Part shown: positions 34,385 to 43,370 of the stretch, one piece after another
Position numbering within the stretch: the stretch's first letter is position 1
How the letters are laid out: every line of letters begins with the position of its first letter
NCBI GenBank assembly: GCA_902780785.1
Contig: CACZGS010000003.1
Span: 62,001-126,000 of the forward strand
From: Oscillospiraceae bacterium
GTDB taxonomy: Bacteria; Bacillota; Clostridia; Saccharofermentanales; Saccharofermentanaceae
Length of the DNA: 64,000 nucleotides
Direction: 5' to 3'
Program-made: the position numbers and the translations under genes
The notes under the pieces: model-generated
The model's input: the letters and a program-made list of their open reading frames with translations, nothing else
What the model was told of the DNA's origin: nothing
The model's database searches: none

Positions 34385-35090
34385 CGTCTGCATCCCTTAA
34401 CGCATTAATGATCTTATCCTTGAAAGCTGCATCACCCAGATCGTTCTTGTCGATGGGTTCAAGTCTTCCGTTATGAAGCAGGACGATCTGGTCACAAAGA
34501 TCGACAGCAACGTCCAGAAGGTGTGTTGAGAAGATCGTGATCTTTCCCTGCTTCTGGCTTCTTATAACGTTCTTCATCTCTTCCGCGATGATGACATCCA
34601 AGGACGTCAGAGGTTCATCCAGGAGCATGAGCTTGGGAGAAGCGATGATGTTCAAGAGCATCTGCATCTTATTCTTCGTGCCGTGCGAATAGTCCTTAAG
34701 AAGCCTGTCCCTGTCGTCTTCCGGCACCATCATGTAATCGAAATATTCATCTATAGTCTTATCGGGAGTGATCTCATCATGAACCTCAAGGAAGAACTTC
34801 AAAAACTCTCTTCCTGTCATGAATTCGGGAACAGTCGGCGTTGATACAAGATATCCGATATCCTGAGGCATAAGCGCTGTCTTATCTTCGGAATCTTTGT
34901 TTTCGCGAAAATAAAACGAACCTGAATTATAGTCTATGTCTCCGTTTACGCAGTTAAAAAATGTCGTTTTGCCCGAACCGTTGCGTCCAAGAAGGCCATA
35001 TATCCTGCCCTCTTCGAAAACAAAATCAACATCTTTAAGTACCTGCTTTGAACCGTAGTTCTTAACTAAATGACTGATAACAAATTCCAT
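34374..35090 (-). CDS. ABC transporter ATP-binding protein
   Basis: A 238-residue ATPase: Walker A GRNGSGKTT, signature YSHGTKNKMQ (a degenerate SxG), Walker B LMLLDEPLTSLD and switch His FSTHLLD. The ATG at 35090 is preceded by GGGGGAG at eight bases; the open frame extends further upstream but has no ribosome binding site there. It energises the large membrane protein encoded by the overlapping next gene. Confidence 0.88.
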   Translation of the reverse strand: MEFVISHLVKNYGSKQVLKDVDFVFEEGRIYGLLGRNGSGKTTFFNCVNGDIDYNSGSFYFRENKDSEDKTALMPQDIGYLVSTPTVPEFMTGREFLKFFLEVHDEITPDKTIDEYFDYMMVPEDDRDRLLKDYSHGTKNKMQMLLNIIASPKLMLLDEPLTSLDVIIAEEMKNVIRSQKQGKITIFSTHLLDVAVDLCDQIVLLHNGRLEPIDKNDLGDAAFKDKIINALRDADDDQ

Positions 35091-35198
35091 ATGTATCTCC
35101 CCCTGCCGCATTATTCTATCATTATTCCCGCCGTCTATTCTTAACGGCATCTTAATTTGCCATTAACGTTCATATAACTTAAGGCTTTGCAATATAAA

Positions 35199-35228
35199 GC
35201 TCCCGCATCCGTAAATGAACACGGGAGC
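35199..35228 (-). terminator. Terminator of the lipoprotein gene
   Basis: A perfect GCTCCCG/CGGGAGC stem with a 16-base loop, followed by TTTATATT on the minus strand. Confidence 0.65.
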
Positions 35229-35248
35229 AATTAAACAGCACACAATAT

Positions 35249-36064
35249 TCAGATCTGGTTGTAACGTTTTGCGATATCTGGAATTTTGATGCTGACGTCG
35301 ATCTTCACAGGACCTCTGGTAACATTCTCCGGACTGAAACTCAAAGAACTGTTTGAAAATTCAGGAATGATAGAAATATTGTCTTTTAAGTAGTCTTTAG
35401 GCTCTTCATTTTTAACAAGGAATTTATCTATTTTGTCATGAACATCTTTTGCCAAAGCAAAATCATCAAGCCATATACTAACGGCAATCTCACTTTTCTT
35501 GTCCAGAACGATCTTGTTACCGTCTTTCTTAGCCTTTATTTCAACCTTTGAAAATGAATCCGTTACGGTCTTATTTCCTGACCAGTCAAAGATCCAGGTA
35601 TCTTCGGAATAAGATATTTCCGGCTTGCCCGAAAACTGTTTTGCATATTCCTCTGCAGTCGTATTTGAAGTGATCCTTAAAGCTTGTATAATACTATCAG
35701 CGATCTCTTGAGCACTCTTACCGCTTAAGTTCACAGAAATAGATCCTTTAGCTCCGGATGCATAAGTATCAACAGAGGGCTCACTTGCAGCTGTCACATT
35801 GCTCTCCGATTCGGCAACGACAACATCATCACTCGGTGCTGTAACAGATTCATCGATTGTCTCATTACTTGATTCAATAACTGTCTCATCACTCGGTGAT
35901 GCTGTTTCTTCTGTAGACTCAGTTATCTCTTCTTCGGTAACTTCTGATTCGGACTGGATCTCTTCAATACTCTCGTCCGGACCATTTGATCCCGCATTAC
36001 TTACGCAGGAACTGAGACTGAGCATAACAGCACCTGAAAGGATTACACTGATTATCTTTTTCAC
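35249..36064 (-). CDS. Putative lipoprotein with an acidic linker
   Basis: A 271-residue secreted lipoprotein. The signal peptide MKKIISVILSGAVMLSLSSC ends in a lipobox Cys at 20. Residues 30-100 are a Glu/Ser/Thr-rich disordered linker. The C-terminal ~170 residues form a folded domain (SISVNLSGKSAQEIADSII onward) I do not recognise. The start codon is GTG with GGAGG six bases upstream. Codon use resembles neighbours. The role could be envelope sensing or ligand binding; this is open. Confidence 0.7.
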   Translation of the reverse strand: MKKIISVILSGAVMLSLSSCVSNAGSNGPDESIEEIQSESEVTEEEITESTEETASPSDETVIESSNETIDESVTAPSDDVVVAESESNVTAASEPSVDTYASGAKGSISVNLSGKSAQEIADSIIQALRITSNTTAEEYAKQFSGKPEISYSEDTWIFDWSGNKTVTDSFSKVEIKAKKDGNKIVLDKKSEIAVSIWLDDFALAKDVHDKIDKFLVKNEEPKDYLKDNISIIPEFSNSSLSFSPENVTRGPVKIDVSIKIPDIAKRYNQI

Positions 36065-36210
36065 GTTTTTCCTCCAATTATCTCCAATAAAAAAAGATAT
36101 CCTAAACCCCAGATGGCTTATTATAACTTAACATTTAAGCCCGATTGCGGTTTGCCGCAGAACTCTTACAGGAGTGCCACAAAAAGAGAATATAACATAT
36201 TCTTTCCTTA

Positions 36211-36299
36211 TGCCCTTTTTCTCGAAAAAAGCATATAAAAAGGGCACAAAAGCGGTATTTTATGCCCTTTTTGCCCTTTCTTTTTAATGAAAAAGGGCA
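36211..36299 (-). terminator. Two tandem terminators with the same stem after ppk1
   Basis: Two hairpins, 36211-36246 and 36263-36299, use the same arms TGCCCTTTTT and AAAAAGGGCA. A third half-copy (TTGCCCTTT) lies at 36271-36279. On the minus strand each provides a stem with T-rich 3' sequence, which would give near-complete termination after ppk1. Confidence 0.7.
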
Positions 36300-36324
36300 C
36301 TTTTACTTTTCAATACCTCAACGC

Positions 36325-38811
36325 TTATGCTTTCGGACTTTCCTCAGGAATAAACTCGTGTTTATCGATGCTCTTGTGACGCTCTGCAACGGCCGCGTCG
36401 GCAAGGTCGATGAGCTTTTGCTGGGAATCGATCTTCTCTTTTCCTCTGAGATCAAGTTTGTGATAAGTGCCGTCAGCAGAAAGGAATGACGCTCTTACGG
36501 TATCAGCCAGTTCGACATCAAGAACTTCCTTAACACGCGCCCTGCAGTCCGGATCTTCGATCGGGAAAAGAAGCTCTACACGACGGTTCAGGTTTCTCGG
36601 CATCCAGTCAGCGGATGCAAGATAAATATCCTCGTGGCCCTCATTGTAGAAATAGAATATTCTGGAGTGCTCAAGGAAACGTCCAGTAATGGAACGGACC
36701 GTGATATTCTCGCTCATGCCGGGAATTCCTGCTCTTAAGCAGCAGATACCTCTGACGATGAGGTCGATCTTAACACCCGCGTTAGATGCAGTGTAAAGTG
36801 CCTTGATTATAGGCTCATCTACGAGCGAATTGATCTTCGCGATAATGCGCGCAGGCTTTCCTGCCCTTGCATTGTCAGCTTCTCTCCTGATCCTTGCGAT
36901 GAAATAATCCTTCATCCACAAAGGCGCGGGAATAAGTCTTCTCCACGACTGCGGGATAGAGAATCCCGAGAGCATGTTGAAGAACTCGGAAGCGTCTTCA
37001 CCGAAAGATTCCTTGGCTGTGAACAATCCAAGGTCTGTATAGATCTTAGCTGTTACATCGTTATAGTTACCTGTCGCAAGGTGCAGATATCTTCTGATAC
37101 CGTCCTCTTCCTTACGGACGACAAGCGTGATCTTACTGTGTGTCTTAAGACCGACAAGTCCGTAGATTACGTGACATCCGGCATTCTCGAGTTTCTTTGC
37201 CCAGTTGATGTTGTTCTCTTCATCGAACCTTGCCTTAAGTTCTACGAGTACCATTACTTGCTTACCGTTCTGCGCAGCTTCAAGGAGCGATGCGATGATC
37301 GGCGATCTGTCAGATACACGGTAAAGAGTCTGCTTAATGGCAAGAACATTGGGATCTCTTGCTGCCTGCTTTACGAACTCCAATACAGGTTCGAATGTCT
37401 CATAAGGGTGATGTACGATCCTGTCTTTTTCCCTGATCTGCTCGAAAATATCAAGCTCGGATACAGGTCCGTCAAAGGAAGCTGCTTCAGCAGGTTCATG
37501 AGCCTTATAGCAAAGTTCGGGATGCTTTGCCTTGCATGCGGATGTGAGCTTTGAGAGGAACGTAAGGTCGATAGGGCCGTTAACGCTGAAGATATCAGCC
37601 TCATCGACTTCAAGCTCATCAACGATATAATGCAGAAGGTCTGAATCGATATCATCCTGTACTTCGAGTCTTATGATCTCACCGAATCTTCTGCGCCTTA
37701 CCTGTGCTTCGATCTCCTTTAAGAGGTCTTCTGCTTCGTCCTCATCGATATCAAGGTCGGCATTACGCATAACGCGGTAAAAAGCCGTAGCTACAACGGT
37801 CTGACCGTCAAAGAGCATGTCGACATTGGCTCTTATGATCTGCTCTACAGGTACGAAGACATCACCGTCTTCGGTCGGTATCTGATAAAGTCTCTTAACG
37901 ACTGTCGGGATCTGAACTGTCGCATACATGTACTTATCTTCGTTTACGGATTTCTTCTTGCTGTCGCTTGCAAGACCGAAGGTAGCTCTCTCCTGGAGCT
38001 TTACCTTTTTAGGCTCATTAAGAAGTCTTACGCACATGTTGAGCATGCGGTTGTAAATGAGCGGGAAAGGTCTTGAAGAGTCAACAGCCATCGGCGTTAA
38101 GATAGGATACAAAACAGCCTTGAAATATGAATCCGCGATGGCCTTTAACTGGTCACTAAGTTCATCGTAATTCTTAAGAAAGATCTTCTCGGAAGCAAGT
38201 GAAGGAACGAGTGATCTCGTGTATGTCGAATACATGAGAGACATTGTCCTTCTTGTCTTCTGGTCGATCCTTTCGAGCTGCTCGTCAATAGAGAATCCTG
38301 CGATGTCGCGCTCAGCAAAATCGATACTCTGCATGTCTCTTAATGAAGCTACACGAACGATATAGAATTCATCAAGATTGGATGCCGTGATCGATAAGAA
38401 ATTAAGTCTCTCGAGCAAAGGATTCTTGGTATCTCTTGCTTCGTGGAGAATACGGTCATCAAACTCGAGCCATGACAATTCACGGTTATAAAAGCATGCA
38501 TTTCCGCTTAAGAATGAAGCTGTTGATTCTTTGAAATTTGCTTCCATGATCTCAGGAGAAGCCACGAATGAAGCAGACTTTTTAGGCGCAGCTTTCTTCT
38601 CAGCTTTCTTTACTGCAGGCTTTTTTGCAGCAACCTTTTTGACAGTTGCTTTCTTAGCAGTTACTTTCTTTGCAGGCGCTTTTTTAACTGCAGGTTTCTT
38701 CGCAGCAGCCTTCTTTGCAGGGGCCTTCTTCGCGGCAGCCTTCTTTGCTGCAGGCTTCTTGCCTTCCGATGTATTTACCTTACGCGCAGCGGCGTTCTTC
38801 TTAACAGCCAT
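36325..38811 (-). CDS. ppk1: Polyphosphate kinase 1 with a histone-H1-like N-terminal extension
   Basis: Ppk1 polymerises ATP gamma-phosphate into inorganic polyphosphate. The core starts at about residue 98 (LSGNACFYNRELSWLEFD) and includes FIVLAS-like head folds, THSKITLVVRKEED with the phospho-His equivalent to E. coli H435, HLATGNYNDVTAKIYTDLGL, LEHSRIFYFYN (equivalent to H592) and SADWMPRNLNRRVELLFPI. The preceding ~79 residues are Lys/Ala/Pro repeats (AAKKAAAKKAPAKK type), a positively charged extension not found in standard Ppk1. The start shares a base with the ppx stop (TAATG), so the two are translationally coupled. GAAGG lies before the ATG. Confidence 0.95.
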   Translation of the reverse strand: MAVKKNAAARKVNTSEGKKPAAKKAAAKKAPAKKAAAKKPAVKKAPAKKVTAKKATVKKVAAKKPAVKKAEKKAAPKKSASFVASPEIMEANFKESTASFLSGNACFYNRELSWLEFDDRILHEARDTKNPLLERLNFLSITASNLDEFYIVRVASLRDMQSIDFAERDIAGFSIDEQLERIDQKTRRTMSLMYSTYTRSLVPSLASEKIFLKNYDELSDQLKAIADSYFKAVLYPILTPMAVDSSRPFPLIYNRMLNMCVRLLNEPKKVKLQERATFGLASDSKKKSVNEDKYMYATVQIPTVVKRLYQIPTEDGDVFVPVEQIIRANVDMLFDGQTVVATAFYRVMRNADLDIDEDEAEDLLKEIEAQVRRRRFGEIIRLEVQDDIDSDLLHYIVDELEVDEADIFSVNGPIDLTFLSKLTSACKAKHPELCYKAHEPAEAASFDGPVSELDIFEQIREKDRIVHHPYETFEPVLEFVKQAARDPNVLAIKQTLYRVSDRSPIIASLLEAAQNGKQVMVLVELKARFDEENNINWAKKLENAGCHVIYGLVGLKTHSKITLVVRKEEDGIRRYLHLATGNYNDVTAKIYTDLGLFTAKESFGEDASEFFNMLSGFSIPQSWRRLIPAPLWMKDYFIARIRREADNARAGKPARIIAKINSLVDEPIIKALYTASNAGVKIDLIVRGICCLRAGIPGMSENITVRSITGRFLEHSRIFYFYNEGHEDIYLASADWMPRNLNRRVELLFPIEDPDCRARVKEVLDVELADTVRASFLSADGTYHKLDLRGKEKIDSQQKLIDLADAAVAERHKSIDKHEFIPEESPKA

Positions 38812-40349
38812 TAACCTTCCCTCCTGGTCTTGAGAACCGGCTTGATTCCCATAACGTCTTCAAACATTACGCTTCTGTTCTCGAATGCCCATTTCTCGAA
38901 GGACATGTCTTCAGCAGCGTCGCATGTAATGACAAATTCATTGTCTTTGATCTTGCAGGAAATCTTCTTTGCCTTCTCCTTATGCGAAGCATCGATCGCG
39001 TCTGCGATCTTAAGGATGGATGCAAGCTTGGATACAATGACCTTCTGGTCAGGCGGCAGGATCGAATAATAGTAGCTGTCGTAAGGCTTATTTCTCGGAT
39101 AGAGTCTTACGATCATGGCAACCATGTTGATCTCGTCGTGATCAAGGCCCATGAGATTTGTATTCTTGATGATCGAATAAGCAGCGTCACTGTGGTTTCT
39201 CGAGTGAACGAACTTACCTATCTCGTGGAGTATTACGGAAACCTGCAAAAGCAGTCTGTCACGGCTTCCGAGGCCTGATATCTTCTTTGTCTCATCGAAA
39301 AACTGCAGAGCTGTCTTCTCGACATATTCGATATGCTTCTTGTTTGAACGGTAGCGCTTTGCGATATGCCTTGATGCAGAGATCAGATAACTGTCAGGCG
39401 AGATCTCAGTCTTGAGGCCCTGCGAGTTAACGCAATAGTAATAGATGATGCCGTCAGACAAGGATGCGTGCGGCATGTAGATCATGTCAACGCCAGTATA
39501 TTCAAGCATGTTCTTAACGATAAGCGCCGTAGGAAGAAGCAGCGGAGCGATCATTGAAGGAATGTTGTCCTTCAGCGTAAGATCTGTTGCTCTCGTCTTG
39601 AAAAGGTAGTTATAGACCTTAAGGAACTCGTCCTTTGTAAGTGTGCAGGAAGACATTGCACCGTATCCTGCAAGCTGCTTGATATATCCCATCTCGCCGG
39701 AGAAGGCTATAAGGCTCTTATAGATAATGCCCTTGGGCTCTACGGCGTGATAGTCTTCAAGGTCCTGAGCGATGAATTCTTCAGCGACTTCATCGTAATG
39801 AATGGTCTTGCTCTGAAGATCCTGGAGCATTCCGGAGATCCTCAATGAACCGAGCAAAAGGTTCTGTGAGAATACAAATTCCGATTTGTCGTAAACGGAA
39901 GCCTGGATGGATCCCGAACCGATATCAAGGATCATGGTACCGTTGGATATTATCTTTGCAAAATCAGGATAGATGGCCTGTACTGCCAGTGTCTGGTAGT
40001 AACGCTCCATGGAGTTGTCTAAGACCTTGATCTTAAATCCCGTTCTGGTCCTTACCTTCTCTATTACGACTTCGGCATTTGAAGCATCTCTGAATGCTGA
40101 CGTAGCTACGCAGAAAACACGCGCAACGCCGTATTCCCTGCACTTCTCGTCGAACATCTTAAGGCACTTGCAGAGTTCTTCAACCTGTGAAGCGGCGATT
40201 ACGCCGGAACTGTAGGATTTGGTGCCGAGTCCCGTGAACTTGCGGACAGCCTCTATCTCCTTGGGTTTGCCCTTTGAACCTATCTCAAATATCTTAAGTC
40301 TGGCCGTGAGCGATCCGATATCGATCACCGCGACAAGCTTTTTTGCCAT
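38811..40349 (-). CDS. ppx: Exopolyphosphatase/guanosine pentaphosphatase family protein
   Basis: A 512-residue Ppx/GppA protein. VAVIDIGSLTARLKIFEIG and ILDIGSGSIQASVYD are the two phosphate loops of the ASKHA fold; the second is usually DxGGGS and here reads DIGSGS. A C-terminal HD-like domain has ILHEIGKFVHSRNHSDAA. It degrades polyphosphate and/or pppGpp and is the natural antagonist of the Ppk1 encoded next. GAGG lies before the ATG. The altered loop could affect substrate choice. Confidence 0.85.
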   Translation of the reverse strand: MAKKLVAVIDIGSLTARLKIFEIGSKGKPKEIEAVRKFTGLGTKSYSSGVIAASQVEELCKCLKMFDEKCREYGVARVFCVATSAFRDASNAEVVIEKVRTRTGFKIKVLDNSMERYYQTLAVQAIYPDFAKIISNGTMILDIGSGSIQASVYDKSEFVFSQNLLLGSLRISGMLQDLQSKTIHYDEVAEEFIAQDLEDYHAVEPKGIIYKSLIAFSGEMGYIKQLAGYGAMSSCTLTKDEFLKVYNYLFKTRATDLTLKDNIPSMIAPLLLPTALIVKNMLEYTGVDMIYMPHASLSDGIIYYYCVNSQGLKTEISPDSYLISASRHIAKRYRSNKKHIEYVEKTALQFFDETKKISGLGSRDRLLLQVSVILHEIGKFVHSRNHSDAAYSIIKNTNLMGLDHDEINMVAMIVRLYPRNKPYDSYYYSILPPDQKVIVSKLASILKIADAIDASHKEKAKKISCKIKDNEFVITCDAAEDMSFEKWAFENRSVMFEDVMGIKPVLKTRREG

Positions 40350-40376
40350 TTCTTAAATCCTCTTTTCCTGTACTTA

Positions 40377-41483
40377 TCAGAGGTTGGCGATAACAGCTTC
40401 GGTTATCTCCTTTGTTCCGACAAGTGTTGTATTGTTTCCTTCACCTACGAAGGTTATGTCGCTTGTACGAAGACCCTTTTCGAGCGTCTTCTTAACAGCA
40501 TTCTCAATATCCTGCGCGATCTCTTCCTCGCCGAATGCCATACGCATCATCATCGCTGCGGAAAGTATGCATGCCAGAGGATTAGCCTTGTTCTGGCCTG
40601 CAAGATCAGGTGCGGATCCGTGGATGGGCTCGAAAAGTCCGGGTGTTCCTTCAGCGCCCAAAGACGCAGACGGAAGCATGCCGATGGAGCCTGCGATCTG
40701 ACCTGCTTCATCAGATAAGATATCGCCGAAGAGATTGCTCGTTACGATAACGTCAAAGCTTGAAGGCCTGCTGATAAGCTGCATTGCGGCGTTATCGACA
40801 TAGAGGCATTCGAGTTCGACTTCCGGATAATCAAAGCTCATCTGGCTTGCAAGACGTCTCCACATTCTGCTGGTAAGAAGAACGTTTGCCTTATCAACGA
40901 GTGTGAGCTTCTTTCTTCTCTTCATTGCGAGCTCGAAAGCGATCTTCAGTATCCTCGTGATCTCACCTTCAGAATAGCTCTCGGTATCGTAAGCGATCTT
41001 GCCCTTTACGGTTCCGTCAGGAAGACGGTCGCCGCTCTGGTAAGAACCTGTCTTACCGAAATAGATTCCTCCGGTAAGCTCTCTTACGATAACAAAATCA
41101 ATGTTTCCGGTATTCTTAAGAGGCGATGCATCCTTAAGTTCATCGTAGATGGTAACAGGTCTGATATTTGCATAAAGACCTAATCCGAATCTCAAACCGA
41201 GAAGTGCTTTCTCAGGTCTTAATTCAGGATCGACGTTATCCCACTTGGGACCGCCTACAGCACCTAAGAGCACTGCATCGCTGTCCTTTGCGGAGAATAT
41301 TGTCTCCTGCGGGAGCGGTATTCCGTAAAGGTCTACGGCTGCGCCGCCGGCCTTGAGTTCCTTGGTGAAGATCTCGATCTCTTTTTTAGAAGTCGCAGCT
41401 TCCAGGACGTCTATTGCCGCCTTTGTGATCTCAGGACCTATTCCGTCGCCCGGAATGACCGCGATATTATACTTCTTTGCCAT
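40377..41483 (-). CDS. leuB: 3-Isopropylmalate dehydrogenase
   Basis: LeuB oxidatively decarboxylates 3-isopropylmalate to 2-oxoisocaproate in leucine synthesis. The 368-residue protein has IAVIPGDGIGPEITKAAIDV, LLGAVGGPKWD, RELTGGIYFG and FGDILSDEAGQIAGSIGML, the metal/substrate signature. GGGGA lies before the ATG. It follows leuD by 11 bases and precedes ppx by 27 bases with no terminator visible between, so the phosphate genes may be on the same message. Confidence 0.96.
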   Translation of the reverse strand: MAKKYNIAVIPGDGIGPEITKAAIDVLEAATSKKEIEIFTKELKAGGAAVDLYGIPLPQETIFSAKDSDAVLLGAVGGPKWDNVDPELRPEKALLGLRFGLGLYANIRPVTIYDELKDASPLKNTGNIDFVIVRELTGGIYFGKTGSYQSGDRLPDGTVKGKIAYDTESYSEGEITRILKIAFELAMKRRKKLTLVDKANVLLTSRMWRRLASQMSFDYPEVELECLYVDNAAMQLISRPSSFDVIVTSNLFGDILSDEAGQIAGSIGMLPSASLGAEGTPGLFEPIHGSAPDLAGQNKANPLACILSAAMMMRMAFGEEEIAQDIENAVKKTLEKGLRTSDITFVGEGNNTTLVGTKEITEAVIANL

Positions 41484-41494
41484 AGTATTTCCCC

Positions 41495-41989
41495 TTATAC
41501 TCTTAACTCGGACTCCGTATATCCTACGAGTCCTCCGCTGGCCATTATGTTCTTTATAAACTCAGGGAAAGCCTTCGCCTGGAAGCTCTCTCCCGTAGTC
41601 TTATCTACTATGACTCCCGTATCGAAGTCCGCTTCTATCTCGTCGCCGTCGTTGATCTTGGCTGCCGCTTCAGGACACTCAAGGATCGGAAGGCCTACAT
41701 TTATGGAATTCCTGTAAAAGATCCTCGCGAAATCATTAGCGATAACAAGAGAGATTCCGCTTGCCTTTATGGCAACGGGCGCATGTTCTCTCGATGAACC
41801 GCAACCGAAATTCTTGCCTGCAACCATGATGTCACCGGGCTTTACCCTGTCCTTAAAAGACTTATCGATGTCTTCCATGCAATGCTCTTTGAGATGCTCG
41901 GGATCTGCTGAAGTAAGATGTCTTGCAGGGATGATGACATCAGTATCAATGTTGTCGCCGTATTTAAAAACAATGCCGCTGACCTTCAT
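41495..41989 (-). CDS. leuD: 3-Isopropylmalate dehydratase, small subunit
   Basis: LeuD is the swivel subunit that partners LeuC in isomerising 2- to 3-isopropylmalate. The 164-residue short form opens [18 protein letters not shown] and contains [13 protein letters not shown] and [10 protein letters not shown], diagnostic of LeuD of the archaeal/clostridial type. GGGGAGG lies seven bases before the ATG. It sits 15 bases after leuC in the leuCDB operon. Confidence 0.96.
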   Translation of the reverse strand: MKVSGIVFKYGDNIDTDVIIPARHLTSADPEHLKEHCMEDIDKSFKDRVKPGDIMVAGKNFGCGSSREHAPVAIKASGISLVIANDFARIFYRNSINVGLPILECPEAAAKINDGDEIEADFDTGVIVDKTTGESFQAKAFPEFIKNIMASGGLVGYTESELRV

Positions 41990-42004
41990 ACTAACCTCCC
42001 CGCC

Positions 42005-43285
42005 TTACAGTTCATCCGGTGTGCCTACACGGCCAAGAACAGCCGAAGCGCAGGCAACGGGAACACCGCTTAATATAACTTCAGATTCAACATCACCCAT
42101 ACGGCCGACGAAGTTTCGGTTCGTTGTGGAGACACATCTCTCGCCCTTAGCAAGAACGCCCATATGGCCGCCTAAGCAAGGTCCGCATGTAGGCGTGGAG
42201 ATAACGCATCCGGCATCATCAAGTATCTGCAGCCAGCCGTTATCCAATGCCTGTCTGTATACTCTCTGGGAACCCGGAATAACGATGCATCTGACATCCT
42301 TATGAACCTTAAGTCCCTGCAATATCGTAGCTGCTGCGCCGATGTCTTCGAGTCTGCCGTTTGTGCATGAACCGATAACAACCTGATCGATCTTCATGTC
42401 CTTGCACTCAGATGCTTTCTTTGTATTCGAAGGCAGATGCGGCAGAGCAACAGTAAGGTCGATATCGTCAAGGTTGATATCCAGCACTTCACTGTATTCC
42501 GCGTCTTCGTCCGCAGTATAGATCTTGTAATCGCTCTTTATGAATCGCTCGGGATTTGTTCTGGAGATGTACTTCAATGTATAGTTGTCGACCGGGAAGA
42601 TACCGTTCTTCGCGCCGCACTCGATCGCCATGTTGCAGACTGTAAGCCTGCCGTCCATGGACAGAGCCTTAATGCCTTCACCGTCAAATTCCAGAGACTT
42701 ATAGAGCGCACCGTCGACACCGATCTTACCGATGATGCTTAAGATAAGATCCTTGCCTGTTACGAACTTCTTGAATCTTCCCGTAAGGTTGACCTTTATC
42801 GCTTCAGGAACCTTGAACCATGTAACACCTCTTGCCATTGCACATGCAAGGTCAGTGGAACCGACGCCTGTTGCAAATGAACCGAGAGCGCCGTATGTAC
42901 ATGTATGTGAATCCGCACCGATAACAAGATCACCCGGCAAAACGATTCCGTTGTCAGGGATTATAACGTGCTCTATGCCCATCTCTTTTCTACCGAGCTC
43001 ATAGTAATGAGTAATCTCCTGCTCACGGGCAAAGCAGCGCATGGTCTTATTGAGTTCTGCGGATTTGATATCTTTATTCGGAGTGAAGTGATCGCCGATC
43101 AGAAGGACTCTGTCTTTATCAAAGACTTCTTTAACACCGAGCTTCTCGAAAACCTTGATGGCCGGCGGAGTAGTTACATCGTTACCCAGAACATAATCAA
43201 GCTTAGCTTCAATCAGGTCACCGGGGGCGACGCTGTCCAGTCCTGCATGATCAGCCAGGATCTTCTGCGTCATGGTCATTGGCAT
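42005..43285 (-). CDS. leuC: 3-Isopropylmalate dehydratase, large subunit
   Basis: LeuC is the aconitase-like subunit holding a [4Fe-4S] cluster. The 426-residue short form has cluster Cys residues in [12 protein letters not shown] and CGPCLGG, plus [20 protein letters not shown]. It begins the leuC-leuD-leuB run; leuA and ilvCD are not in this window. GGAGG lies 10 bases before the ATG at 43285. A perfect 9-bp inverted repeat in the leader (43306-43331) is a candidate operator. No T-box or Leu-codon leader peptide was recognised. Confidence 0.96.
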   Translation of the reverse strand: MPMTMTQKILADHAGLDSVAPGDLIEAKLDYVLGNDVTTPPAIKVFEKLGVKEVFDKDRVLLIGDHFTPNKDIKSAELNKTMRCFAREQEITHYYELGRKEMGIEHVIIPDNGIVLPGDLVIGADSHTCTYGALGSFATGVGSTDLACAMARGVTWFKVPEAIKVNLTGRFKKFVTGKDLILSIIGKIGVDGALYKSLEFDGEGIKALSMDGRLTVCNMAIECGAKNGIFPVDNYTLKYISRTNPERFIKSDYKIYTADEDAEYSEVLDINLDDIDLTVALPHLPSNTKKASECKDMKIDQVVIGSCTNGRLEDIGAAATILQGLKVHKDVRCIVIPGSQRVYRQALDNGWLQILDDAGCVISTPTCGPCLGGHMGVLAKGERCVSTTNRNFVGRMGDVESEVILSGVPVACASAVLGRVGTPDEL

Positions 43286-43305
43286 ACGTGCATTACCTCC
43301 GGAAC

Positions 43306-43331
43306 AATAATGTTTATTTTACAACATTATT
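43306..43331. repeat. Perfect inverted repeat in the leuC leader
   Basis: AATAATGTT pairs with AACATTATT around an 8-base spacer, between the leuC ribosome binding site and the upstream ABC-F gene. It is AT-rich and not followed by a T-run, so an operator is more likely than a terminator. Confidence 0.45.
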
Positions 43332-43370
43332 TGATTATTTAAAATAACGCGCGTAAGAATGATGAGGTAA

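Noticed and set aside
42005..43370. T-box or leucine attenuator before leuC
   Set aside because: Only ~85 bases separate leuC from the ABC-F gene, too little for a T-box, and no run of Leu codons or competing terminator was found.
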